Made by a program: the position numbers and the translations under genes. This document shows positions 51,271 to 59,625 of a stretch of DNA of 64,000 nt, one piece after another. Position 1 is the stretch's first letter. Every line of letters begins with the position of its first letter. Under the pieces are notes generated by a model. The model was not told where the DNA came from. It did no database searches and saw only the letters and a list, made by a program, of their open reading frames with translations. The stretch spans positions 1,798,001 to 1,862,000 of the forward strand of contig NZ_CP019630.1 of assembly GCF_001999245.1 (NCBI RefSeq), given 5' to 3'. This stretch comes from Roseibium algicola. Its GTDB lineage: Bacteria; Pseudomonadota; Alphaproteobacteria; Rhizobiales; Stappiaceae.

Positions 51271-52578
51271 CTATTGCTCGATACGCGGCTTGGCCACGAG
51301 TTCGTTGAAATTGAAGAGGCGCAGATAGATCAGCGATGCGGCAATACCGATGACGACCAGGACCATCGCCAGCGCAGCCCCGAGACCGTATTGCAGAACG
51401 CCGCCATAGTTGTTCAGCGCGGTGTGGAAGGTGTAGAGCGCCCACACTTCGGTTGCCTTGCCCGGTCCGCCGTCCGTCGACAGGTAGATGTAGTCGAAGG
51501 AGGTCAGCAACGAGAGCGTCTGGTAGGCGGTGGTGAACAGGATCGGCCATCTGAGTTGCGGCAGAATGATGTAGCGGATCTGCTGGAGACGATTGGCGCC
51601 ATCCACTTCGCTTGCATGCAGCATGGTTTCGGGAATTGCCTTGATGGCGCTGGAAAACAGGATCATGCCGAGCGACGCCCCGACGAAACCGTTGATGAGG
51701 ATAACAACCACCCAGGCATTGATGTCCGAATGCAGCATCCAGTTTCGCGGCGGCACACCGAAATTGGCCAGAAAGCTGGACAGGAAACCGGTGTCCCAGG
51801 CCATCCATTTCCACATCATCACGTAGATGACCGGCGGCAGGATGCGCGGCAGGAACCAGATCGTCCGGAAAGTGGTTGCGGCCGCGGCCGGCAGATAGAA
51901 GGTCGTCACAGCCAGGAAGAGACCGAATCCGATGTTGAAGGACAGCGTCAGCGATACGTAGATCAGCGTGTTGCCGGCCGCCCGGAGCGAAGACGGCAGC
52001 GAGGCGATCAGGCTGTAGTTTTCCGTCGTCCAGACCCAGCCGGTGTAGGCGGTCCTGGCAAGCTGGTCGGTTTCGCTTTCCGGAAGGCCGAGCCCCAGCT
52101 CGCCAATGCCCGTCATGAAGGCTTCTTCCGTTTCAAAGCGCGTGTTGAGGATCGAGCGCTTGAAGAGATCGGCGGCTTTCTTCAGATCGCGTGTCGAGCG
52201 CGGCCGTTCCTTCAGGCGCTTCAGTTCGCGCTCCAGGTCACGCCGGCCGGCAAAACTCTTGCCGGACAAGCTGGCTTCGATCTCCTGCGCGAAAGCCTTG
52301 CCATATTCGGATTCGACGGCTGCGATACCGGCCGCGTCGATCTTGTAAGTGTCCTCGGCCAGACGATCTGCCGTGGCTTCCGGAAACCCCTGGTCCTTGA
52401 GCATCCGGATCGTGCGTTCCGTAACCTCATAGGCACCGCCGGAAGAAATGCCGGTACCGGAACTCATGCTGGTGAAGGAAAACATCATTGTCAGCGCCAC
52501 CGGCGCCAGAAACAGAAACACAATGATGAAGAGCGCAGGGGCCATGAACCCCAGCCCGAGCAGGTGCGCGCGTCGCAT
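51271..52578 (-). CDS. ABC transporter permease (MalF class) with large periplasmic insert
   Basis: 435 residues, about 140 longer than a typical MalF-class permease such as UgpA. After helix 1 (residues 10-32) there is a charged helical insert, residues about 45-190 (with FAGRRDLERELKRLKERPRS and similar), expected in the periplasm. The normal five-helix core then begins near residue 200. The EAA loop is LHASEVDGANRLQQIRYIILP. The insert may contact the binding protein, as the P2 loop of MalF does. Possibly InoF-like. Encoded 65 bases after the binding-protein gene. Confidence 0.88.
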   Translation of the reverse strand: MRRAHLLGLGFMAPALFIIVFLFLAPVALTMMFSFTSMSSGTGISSGGAYEVTERTIRMLKDQGFPEATADRLAEDTYKIDAAGIAAVESEYGKAFAQEIEASLSGKSFAGRRDLERELKRLKERPRSTRDLKKAADLFKRSILNTRFETEEAFMTGIGELGLGLPESETDQLARTAYTGWVWTTENYSLIASLPSSLRAAGNTLIYVSLTLSFNIGFGLFLAVTTFYLPAAAATTFRTIWFLPRILPPVIYVMMWKWMAWDTGFLSSFLANFGVPPRNWMLHSDINAWVVVILINGFVGASLGMILFSSAIKAIPETMLHASEVDGANRLQQIRYIILPQLRWPILFTTAYQTLSLLTSFDYIYLSTDGGPGKATEVWALYTFHTALNNYGGVLQYGLGAALAMVLVVIGIAASLIYLRLFNFNELVAKPRIEQ

Positions 52579-52643
52579 CTTGTCCCCTTGAAATGTAAGC
52601 CGGGCGGCGGACCGCCCGGCAAGGCAGATGGAGGATGGATGGC

Positions 52644-54014
52644 TTAGCGGACGATCAGGTCGTCGCCGAGCACGGCCGTCATTTCCGCTTCCACTTCGGC
52701 AACTGCGTCAGCCGGAGACTTCGTGCCGGTCCAGGCTGTTTCCAGACCCTTGAACATGATCTCCGAGAACTTGCCGTAGTTCGGGTTGTTCGGCTGTGCA
52801 TTGGCGTGCGGCAGCAGGCGACGGGTCGCTTCGGCCGCCCAACGGTCGTTGGCGTAAAGCTCGATGTTGGATTGCTCCCGGGCGATGCCCAGGTGTGCAG
52901 ACTTGATCGCGTGCAGCGTGTTGATGCGCGGTTCGGACGCGATCTTGATCAGCTGTGCGGCGATCTCGATATCGTCTTCATCATCCTGCTTGGTGAGCAG
53001 ATAGGCCAGCGGATGGGTGATGGTGTTGGCCTGCCCGTTTTCATTGCCTGCCGGAATGAGCGAGAACTGGATGTTGCCGAAGAAGTCGTCCAGGCCTTCC
53101 TTGCCGGTGTAGCGGGCATAGTGCCAGGTGCCGCCGTGCCACAGGGCCGCCTTGCCGGATGCCACTTCCGCATACCACTGGTCCCACTCGGTGCCGATGT
53201 GGTTCTTGCGGGTCACCTTCGCTTCGACAGCATCCACGAAGAACTGGTAAAAATCGGTCATCGCCTGTTTGTCGAGGATCAGTTTACCGGTTTCGCTGTC
53301 CATCAGTTCGCCGCCGAAGGACTGGTAGAACTGGGCGTAGTCCGGACCGTTGGAAACGCGCGGATAAAAGCCGTAGCCTTCTTCGACGATTTCCATGTCG
53401 ACGGCTTTCTTGGCGTCTTCCAGTACGTTCTGGAGCGTGTATTCGCCGGCTTCGACCTTGGCCGGAAGCGCGTCGATCTCTTCATCCGTGTAACCGATCT
53501 TCTTCATGGTTTCGCGCCAGAAGAAGAACGGACGGCTTTCGGCATCCTGCGGCAGACCGTAGACGACGCCGTTGTAGGTCGTGATATCGAGCAGGTTTTC
53601 GTAGATGTTGTTGATCGGCCAGGTGTCCATGTCGACATAATCCTCGACAGGAACGATCAGGCCGGACTGGCTCCAGGGAGCGATATCCAGGTGGCTGGTC
53701 ACAACAATATTCGGGGCGCTGCCGGCTTCAGCGGCCAGGGTCACGGCCTGCTTGAATTCCTCCCAACCGGCAAAGTCACGCTTCTTTTCGACAGTGATGT
53801 TCAGGTCTTCACCAGCAATCGCATATTCGCGGGACAGGATGTCAGCTGCCATCTCGATTGCATCGAGACGGTAGACGTCGCTGTCATTGGAACCGCCTGC
53901 CCAGACGGTGATGGTGAGGTCTTTTGCCAGGGCGTCTCCGGCAAAAGCCGCGGTGGTGAGAGCCAGGACGGCAGCCGCTGTGGACTGGCGCAGTTTGGAA
54001 ACGAGAATGCTCAT
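52644..54014 (-). CDS. ABC transporter substrate-binding protein (polyol or glycerophosphodiester type)
   Basis: 456 residues. Signal peptide residues 1-30 (ending GDALAKD), then a cluster-D-type binding fold starting LTITVWAGGSNDSDVYRLDAIEM. Typical segments are VVYGLPQDAESRPFFFW, FYQSFGGELMD and GKAALWHGGTWHYARY. Its close company with a GDPD enzyme and a UgpC-like ATPase points to a phosphodiester or polyol phosphate such as glycerophosphoinositol; the InoE family is the nearest I can suggest. ATG 54014 is used because the signal peptide follows it; the longer frame from 54101 runs through the operator palindrome. Confidence 0.88.
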   Translation of the reverse strand: MSILVSKLRQSTAAAVLALTTAAFAGDALAKDLTITVWAGGSNDSDVYRLDAIEMAADILSREYAIAGEDLNITVEKKRDFAGWEEFKQAVTLAAEAGSAPNIVVTSHLDIAPWSQSGLIVPVEDYVDMDTWPINNIYENLLDITTYNGVVYGLPQDAESRPFFFWRETMKKIGYTDEEIDALPAKVEAGEYTLQNVLEDAKKAVDMEIVEEGYGFYPRVSNGPDYAQFYQSFGGELMDSETGKLILDKQAMTDFYQFFVDAVEAKVTRKNHIGTEWDQWYAEVASGKAALWHGGTWHYARYTGKEGLDDFFGNIQFSLIPAGNENGQANTITHPLAYLLTKQDDEDDIEIAAQLIKIASEPRINTLHAIKSAHLGIAREQSNIELYANDRWAAEATRRLLPHANAQPNNPNYGKFSEIMFKGLETAWTGTKSPADAVAEVEAEMTAVLGDDLIVR

Positions 54015-54084
54015 CGTATTTCGCCTGCTGTCTGTGTTGCGACACCTCCCTCCCGGAAGTGCCATGTGGAAAGAATAAACATGT

Positions 54085-54102
54085 TTTGCACACGTGTGCA
54101 AA
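54085..54102. promoter_or_regulatory. LacI-family operator-like perfect palindrome
   Basis: TTTGCACACGTGTGCAAA is an uninterrupted 18-bp palindrome with the central CG typical of LacI/PurR-family operators. It ends 71 bases upstream of the binding-protein start, within the expected promoter of the operon that encodes a LacI regulator. Confidence 0.75.
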
Positions 54103-54250
54103 GCAGGTTCTAGCGGGCGGGTATTACGGGCATGTGACAGCGTTGCGAATTTCAGGAGCCGGACAATGCGACAACCCTGGCTTCATCTTGATCATAAAAG
54201 CCGATCACGACGGCGAGACGACAGACGGTGGGGCGCTTTACTCGGCCTTG

Positions 54251-54715
54251 ATGATTTTTGGCTATAGCAACACCCCGAACAACAATTTTCATGACCTTCC
54301 GGCTTCTGAGAAGCCGGACCAGCGGGGAGTTGAACCCATAAAGCGCCTTGTTATCGATTTGGACGGAACCCTGACCCTGGCAGACACGTCCGACTACAGG
54401 AACGTCTCACCGAACCTGCCCCTCATCGAGAAGCTGCGGGAGTACAAGGAACAGGGCTTCGAGATCGTGATCCAGACCGCACGCAACATGCGGACTCATG
54501 AGAACAATGTCGGCAAGATCACGGCGCACACGGTGCCGATCATCATAGAGTGGCTGCAAAAGCACGACATTCCCTACGACGAGATCTTCGTCGGCAAGCC
54601 CTGGTGCGGACATGAAGGATTTTATGTAGACGACCGCGCCATCCGGCCGGACGAGTTCGTCCGCATGTCAAAATCGGAGATCGACAACCTGCTCGACAAC
54701 GCACCGAAAAACTGA
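54251..54715 (+). CDS. HAD-superfamily phosphatase (capsule-biosynthesis type)
   Basis: 154 residues from ATG 54251. HAD motif I is KRLVIDLDGTLT near residue 32, motif II is IVIQTARNM, and motifs III/IV are VGKPWCGHEGFYVDDRAI. Small HAD proteins of this type accompany nucleotidyltransferases in capsule or lipooligosaccharide loci and act on sugar or polyol phosphates. The true start is uncertain: no good ribosome-binding site precedes 54251, and an 8-bp hairpin (54299-54317) lies inside the proposed N-terminus. It is convergent with the glycan locus, sharing a terminator. Confidence 0.75.
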   Translation: MIFGYSNTPNNNFHDLPASEKPDQRGVEPIKRLVIDLDGTLTLADTSDYRNVSPNLPLIEKLREYKEQGFEIVIQTARNMRTHENNVGKITAHTVPIIIEWLQKHDIPYDEIFVGKPWCGHEGFYVDDRAIRPDEFVRMSKSEIDNLLDNAPKN

Positions 54716-54722
54716 CGTCTAA

Positions 54723-54756
54723 ACAGGCTTCGCAGTCGGCTGCCCGCGAAGCCTGT
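54723..54756. terminator. Bidirectional terminator between HAD and GT-C-like genes
   Basis: ACAGGCTTCGC (54723-54733) pairs perfectly with GCGAAGCCTGT (54746-54756) around a 12-base loop. It sits eight bases after the HAD stop and 30 bases from the end of the convergent membrane-protein gene, so it can serve both. Confidence 0.75.
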
Positions 54757-54785
54757 CTATCTTCTAGCCGGCCGATTTATCGGTG

Positions 54786-56453
54786 TTACAGGTTCTGACC
54801 GTCCTGACCTTTCTTTCGGTAGACGGTCCAGGAAGGGCTGCTGGCAGCTTCTTCGTAGTGCTCCTGCACATAAGGCCGGTAGATTTCCCAAAGCGCTTCT
54901 CCGGACGGGTCGCCATGACCCAGGATCACGAATTCCGCATCGGAGAAGAACTCTTCTTCCGGCTGGTGGATCTCTTTGGAAAAGGTTCTGCCATTGTGGA
55001 ACCAGATCGGCACCCTGGCGGGTGAAGGCTTGTTGAGAAGGGCCGGAAACGGATTGGCGAAGTTGAGTGCCAGTACCGGCCCGGCATCCGGATCTGCAGC
55101 CCCGACTTCCTGCAGCAGGCTGAAACCATCCAGCATCCTGTTGTAGTCGACGGTTACTTCCTCATCAGGCTGTTCCAGCCAGCGCGGATGCAGCACGAAG
55201 CCTGCCTGCCCGGTGTTGGCCAGCCGTTCGTCTGCCGGATACTGCCGGCTTTGCAGGAATTGCGCGACCATGGCACCGCCATCACGGGCCGGATAGATGA
55301 GGGCGATTGCAATGGTGAGGACCGACAGGATCTTCAGCGTCAGAGCCTTCGACTGTCTTTCGACGGAGACCGCCGCTGTTTCCCCCTTGCGGAAAAGTCC
55401 GGCCCACTGTGCGGCGATGATCGGAAGCATGGCATAGACCGGGCTTTCCGACAGCCAATGGTTCTGCATGAGAATGACGCAGGCCATGGCAGCGGCGACC
55501 AGGATCAGGACCACGGGCGTGAAGCGTTTGGGTTCAGCACTGTTTTCGCACAGCAGGAGATAAAGCACAGCGCTGCCGATGGCCCAGACCGCAGCCTCCC
55601 CAAGCTGGGTAATCAGCTTGATGATGCGCCAGGTTTCCTTGGCAAATCCGGAGACGGTCTTTATGTCCGCAAGGTTCGCGCTGACCTGGCCCGTCACCAG
55701 CTCTGCGGCCGCAAGCGACGCCGCAAGGCCGATCAAGACCACAACAGCATGCTTGATCGAGACGTTCCGGAACACCGTTGCCGCGACCAGCAAGCCCACG
55801 AGGGCGGCGCCGAATGTGACCTTGATCAGAAAGACGACGGCAATCGAAAAGCCCAGCAGAAAAGCCTCCGGCACACCCCTGCGTCCAGGAGGACAGCAAA
55901 AGGCCACGGTTACAACAGCTGCAAGGGCCGCCGCCCAACGGTTATAGGGGGCAAGCCAGCTCATGCTGGTCTGGGCAAAGATCATGTCCGGTTCGCGCGG
56001 TGTCACGACTGTCGCAACCGCGACCAGCAGAACGAGGCCAAGCGTGCCGAAACTCACCTGTCGCGTCAGAGTGAGAACCGCCAGAACGAAGGTTCCAAGC
56101 CCGAATATGGCACTTGCCAGGGGAACCGAAGTCGCATCCTGCGGGCGCAGCTCGACAGCGATCCGGAAAACCCAGTCATAGACCGGTCCGATCGGACTGA
56201 AATAATCGACGCTGGAGGCCTGACCATAGGCAGATTTGTTTGCCGTATCGAAGGCGGTCCAAAGGTCGTGCAGGTAACGCTCGTGATCAAAGAACAGGTG
56301 CGGCAGCGTCGCGCTGACGGCAATCAGCACACCGGCGGCCAACAGGCCAAGCAAGCCGATAAAGCCGGAGGCATAGTCCTTTCGCAAATACCAGACTGCG
56401 ACAAGCACCGGAAACAGCAAGATGGCAAAGGCATAAGTCGAAAGGGCAATCAT
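54786..56453 (-). CDS. Large polytopic membrane protein (GT-C-like)
   Basis: 555 residues with roughly ten to eleven membrane helices over residues 1-400 and a soluble C-terminal domain of about 150 residues (AGFVLHPRWLEQPDEEVTVDY ... PSWTVYRKKGQ). After helix 2 a periplasmic loop holds acidic residues (HDLWTAFDTANKS), as in GT-C glycosyltransferases that use lipid-linked donors. The family is not recognised with certainty. ATG 56453 overlaps the stop of the nucleotidyltransferase gene (ATGA), so it is the last gene of the glycan operon. Confidence 0.7.
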   Translation of the reverse strand: MIALSTYAFAILLFPVLVAVWYLRKDYASGFIGLLGLLAAGVLIAVSATLPHLFFDHERYLHDLWTAFDTANKSAYGQASSVDYFSPIGPVYDWVFRIAVELRPQDATSVPLASAIFGLGTFVLAVLTLTRQVSFGTLGLVLLVAVATVVTPREPDMIFAQTSMSWLAPYNRWAAALAAVVTVAFCCPPGRRGVPEAFLLGFSIAVVFLIKVTFGAALVGLLVAATVFRNVSIKHAVVVLIGLAASLAAAELVTGQVSANLADIKTVSGFAKETWRIIKLITQLGEAAVWAIGSAVLYLLLCENSAEPKRFTPVVLILVAAAMACVILMQNHWLSESPVYAMLPIIAAQWAGLFRKGETAAVSVERQSKALTLKILSVLTIAIALIYPARDGGAMVAQFLQSRQYPADERLANTGQAGFVLHPRWLEQPDEEVTVDYNRMLDGFSLLQEVGAADPDAGPVLALNFANPFPALLNKPSPARVPIWFHNGRTFSKEIHQPEEEFFSDAEFVILGHGDPSGEALWEIYRPYVQEHYEEAASSPSWTVYRKKGQDGQNL

Positions 56454-57208
56454 TTGGCAATCGTCCACTTTGCTGCGGAAGGCGGCGGAGAGGCAATGAA
56501 CGCCTCCAGTTGCTCCGGCGTACCGAGCATTCCGACATCCTCGAACGCCAGCTGGCTGATGGAGACAGCCGCCCCATCCGCGATGATCTGGTTGTACATC
56601 GGCGCGATGTAGCGCTCGCCCTTCTCCTCGCCGCTGTTGCGGAAGAAGCGGGCATAGACGTCCCGGTAGCGGGCGACACTGTCGAACCAGTAGAGGCCGA
56701 CGGTCGCATGATCGGAAATGCGTTCCTTTTCGCGAAGCTCCACCACACGTCCATCCGCATCGGTGCGTGCGAAGGACCAGCCGTTACCCGGTCCGGGAAA
56801 ACACGGCACATGCCCGGCACAAACCGCCGGGTCTGCCGGCTTCATCGCACCCGGCGCCACGTAAGTGTCGATGTTGAAGATGGCGAGTGGCTGGTTTTCC
56901 GAAGCCGTGGCAACAAGTTCCAGAGCCGTTGTCGCCTGGCCGTCGGTGAGTTCGTCAAGCTCGACGATGCCGTCAACCTGAATGCCGAGCGCCTTGCAGC
57001 GGGCTATCAGGAAATCCGGCGCGTTCAATCCGCTGCGCACGGCAAAGCAGAACGACCAGCCCGCCTCGCGGTAGGCCTCCATCGAGAGCATGGACCAGTC
57101 GAACAGGGGTCGGCCGAGCGCCTCGATTTCATACTTCGGACGGTCGTAGCCCGCCTTGGTGAAACGGCTGCCCATCCCGGCCATCGTAATCGCTACTACG
57201 CCGCTCAT
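56450..57208 (-). CDS. Nucleotidyltransferase (sugar-phosphate or LicC-like)
   Basis: 252 residues, GT-A/Rossmann nucleotidyltransferase. The nucleotide loop is MAGMGSRFTKAGYDRPKYEI (G-x-G-x-R-F and PK at residues 10-28), and IFNIDTYV supplies the metal-binding aspartate. It should activate a phosphorylated small molecule with CTP, UTP or GTP. The neighbours, an APH-fold kinase and a HAD phosphatase, resemble LicA/LicC-type phosphocholine activation or capsule precursor synthesis. It overlaps both flanking genes by four bases. Confidence 0.85.
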   Translation of the reverse strand: MSGVVAITMAGMGSRFTKAGYDRPKYEIEALGRPLFDWSMLSMEAYREAGWSFCFAVRSGLNAPDFLIARCKALGIQVDGIVELDELTDGQATTALELVATASENQPLAIFNIDTYVAPGAMKPADPAVCAGHVPCFPGPGNGWSFARTDADGRVVELREKERISDHATVGLYWFDSVARYRDVYARFFRNSGEEKGERYIAPMYNQIIADGAAVSISQLAFEDVGMLGTPEQLEAFIASPPPSAAKWTIAK

Positions 57209-58680
57209 CAGCTGGCCTTTCTCTGCCGTTTCTGTCCGCTTTCAAGCTGATCGAGGATCGAGGCCGCGATCAGCGCAAAGCCGACAAGTTTGTCGGGGTG
57301 GTCGGTGTGAAGCGGCAGCATCGACAGGAACAGTGACAGTTCGACCGCACGTACATGGGCGATGTCGAGGCCTTCCGCCTCCAGCCTGTCGCAGAAGTGC
57401 CGCTCGGCCCAATCCGCGGGAGGCGCGATCGTCCAGTCGAGTTCCAACCGCAGTTCCTTGTTCAGATAGACGCGGAACAGGCCGTTGTTGACGTAGTCAT
57501 AGCAGCCCAGAATGGAGTGACTGATCTTGGCGACATCATAAAGCGGATGCATCATCGCATCATCCGCGGACAACGCTCCGCGCGGATCGATCAGCCGCAT
57601 CAGCCCGATCCGCCTGTCGAACAGGACGTTGGAAAAGCACGGATCGCCGTGGGAAAACACCAGCTGATCCGTGGTTCCGACCGCCTTTCGAATGAAGGGG
57701 CGTGCCTGCTCCAGCATGTCGGGCAACCCACCGCGCGGGCCGGCTTTTTCCAGAATCTGGTTGGTCTGTCTGCCGCGCTCCGTCTCCAGGAACCCCGCCA
57801 GCCGCCTGTCCAGTTTTTCCAGGATCTGGGTTTCGGCCCGGGCCCGGTCTTTCTTTCCCGGCGTTCTTGCGTTCAGGTAGTTGAAGATCTGATCGAGCAG
57901 GACCTTGAAATCACCTTCCGTGAACGAGTGATGCACCCATTGCAACGCCGCATCCGGGATCGCCAGATGCTCCATCTGGTAGCCGGCCTTCTTGCCGTCT
58001 TCCCAGAACCCGAACGTGGGCAGCAGGAAACGTTGCAGTTCAGGCGGTGCGGCATGGAAGAAGCCGTGCTCGGCACGCATTTTTGCAATGTCGGTGGACT
58101 GCTTGTGAAAGACGCTGTCTTCCGAACGGGCGGAATTGAAATGCCGAAGTTCCGTCGCACCGGACAGAAACAGCATCAGGTTGCGCGGCTCGCGGATATC
58201 GATGAAGCGGGCGTGATCCGTGATGATCTCGGTACGATCGCGCAACGACAGCAGCAGGAGACGGCGGGCCTCAGGCGTTTCCGCGCATAGAAGCGACGCG
58301 GCTTCGGCATGGAACAGAACGGCGACGGCCTCATCGTCGATGACCGGGCTGGCGAGCATGGTCTTCAAGGCGTATCCGGCCTTGCGCACCAGCACCGAAA
58401 AGCCTTCCGGATCGAGCGGCGGCAGACAGAGCGGCACGCGCAGATAGATTGCCGCGTCGCCCCGGTCGCGGATGCGGTCTGCAAGCTCGACACCGCTTTC
58501 AGGCGACATCAGGTGTTCCACCGTTTCCGCGCCGGCCTCCAGGGACATGGCCGTCAGTTCTTTCGCCAGTGTCTGGCGGCGGCGCATGATGTCGGAGAAC
58601 CGGACTTCGCCAAGCGCGGCCCGCACGCTTTCTGCCGGCGGATCCCGGTCGTCTAGGATTACGGAAAGTGCTTTCGTCAT
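57208..58680 (-). CDS. Aminoglycoside-phosphotransferase-fold kinase
   Basis: 490 residues from ATG 58680. The C-terminal half has APH/choline-kinase signatures: Brenner motif FSHGDPCFSNVLFD (H-x-D-x4-N) and LIDPRG for the metal-binding aspartate. The N-terminal 240 residues are of unknown fold and include GDAAIYLRVPLCLPPLDPEGF. It probably phosphorylates a small alcohol or sugar that the next gene product then activates. The start overlaps the stop of the flippase-like gene, and its own stop overlaps the nucleotidyltransferase ATG. The 266-codon longer frame is rejected because it runs antisense-free through the flippase gene in another frame. Confidence 0.82.
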   Translation of the reverse strand: MTKALSVILDDRDPPAESVRAALGEVRFSDIMRRRQTLAKELTAMSLEAGAETVEHLMSPESGVELADRIRDRGDAAIYLRVPLCLPPLDPEGFSVLVRKAGYALKTMLASPVIDDEAVAVLFHAEAASLLCAETPEARRLLLLSLRDRTEIITDHARFIDIREPRNLMLFLSGATELRHFNSARSEDSVFHKQSTDIAKMRAEHGFFHAAPPELQRFLLPTFGFWEDGKKAGYQMEHLAIPDAALQWVHHSFTEGDFKVLLDQIFNYLNARTPGKKDRARAETQILEKLDRRLAGFLETERGRQTNQILEKAGPRGGLPDMLEQARPFIRKAVGTTDQLVFSHGDPCFSNVLFDRRIGLMRLIDPRGALSADDAMMHPLYDVAKISHSILGCYDYVNNGLFRVYLNKELRLELDWTIAPPADWAERHFCDRLEAEGLDIAHVRAVELSLFLSMLPLHTDHPDKLVGFALIAASILDQLESGQKRQRKAS

Positions 58681-59615
58681 AAGGCACCGGTCCTGTTCTG
58701 GGCACGTAGCGGTTCGTTGCGCACTCGCGGAAGGTAGATCCACATGGCAAGCGGCCAGACCAGCGCAAGGGACAGAAGACACAGGCTGCTCCAGGCGCCG
58801 ATGGCGCCCTGGAAACTGGCAACCGGCCCCTCGAACACCCGCTCGGCCAGAAGCACGATCCCGCTGGTTTCGACAAAATTGGCGGAGGTGTATGCCAGCA
58901 CAGTCGCCGCCAGGGCTTCCAGGCCCCAGATGACCATGGACATGACCAGCAGCACCGGTCCCTGTACGCGGAAAAGATCGGCCCCGCGTGTCGTGATCTG
59001 ACGCAATCCGTCCAGCTGACCCAGGTGCCGCAGGGAATTCGGATTCCGGTGGTTCAGAACCACATAATGTTGCACGGCCCGCAGGATGCCGGGGCCAAGC
59101 ACGAAGACGACAAGGCCCGCCAGCACTGCAAGGCTGGTGACGGCCAGAAGGACCATCGGCCCGGTGGCCAGCGGACCGTGGTAGGCATAAACGACGACGA
59201 GCAGGACGAAGATCATCAACCCGTCGAAAAACCGCTCCAGAAGGATGATGATCAGCGCGCCGGGAAAGCTTTTGCCCAGATACCAGAGCTGGTGCAGCCT
59301 CAGGATCTCGCCAAGCTTGAACGGAATGACGAGTGCACCCGGGCTGGTCACCAGATGCAGCAGCGCGCTGGAGCGCCCGGAAATGCCGAGCAGCCGCGAG
59401 GCCATGATCGCAAGACGAACAGCCCGCACACAATGCGAGCCGAGATAGATGCCGCCTGCAACAAAGAGCGCCTGCCACGGCTTGCCCGCAAGCTCACCCA
59501 GCCCCTGCTCGGCCAGCCACCAGATTGCGAGACCGAACGGCAGGAACAGGACCGCGTAATGCAGAGCTAGGCCGGCCGGCAACCTGGCCTGCCGCAAGCG
59601 TGAGGATGTCCGCAC
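58677..59615 (-). CDS. LPG-synthase-type flippase-like membrane protein (UPF0104)
   Basis: 312 residues from GTG 59615, which follows TGAGGTGAGG. About eight membrane helices; GEILRLHQLWYLGKSFPGALIIILLERFFDGL is the typical AglD/MprF-N-terminal segment. Such proteins are proposed to flip or modify lipid-linked precursors. A GTG at 59624 is an alternative start, giving three more residues. Its start lies 10 bases after the GT2 gene and its end overlaps the kinase gene. Confidence 0.82.
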   Translation of the reverse strand: MRTSSRLRQARLPAGLALHYAVLFLPFGLAIWWLAEQGLGELAGKPWQALFVAGGIYLGSHCVRAVRLAIMASRLLGISGRSSALLHLVTSPGALVIPFKLGEILRLHQLWYLGKSFPGALIIILLERFFDGLMIFVLLVVVYAYHGPLATGPMVLLAVTSLAVLAGLVVFVLGPGILRAVQHYVVLNHRNPNSLRHLGQLDGLRQITTRGADLFRVQGPVLLVMSMVIWGLEALAATVLAYTSANFVETSGIVLLAERVFEGPVASFQGAIGAWSSLCLLSLALVWPLAMWIYLPRVRNEPLRAQNRTGAL

Positions 59616-59625
59616 AGACCTCACC

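Noticed and set aside
55188..56612. 474-codon plus-strand frame opposite the GT-C-like gene
   Set aside because: Hydrophilic, Arg/Gln-rich translation typical of the complement of a membrane-protein gene.
58681..59478. N-terminal extension of the APH-fold kinase
   Set aside because: This part lies in another frame of the flippase-like gene; the ATG at 58680 overlaps that gene's stop and fits the coupled operon.
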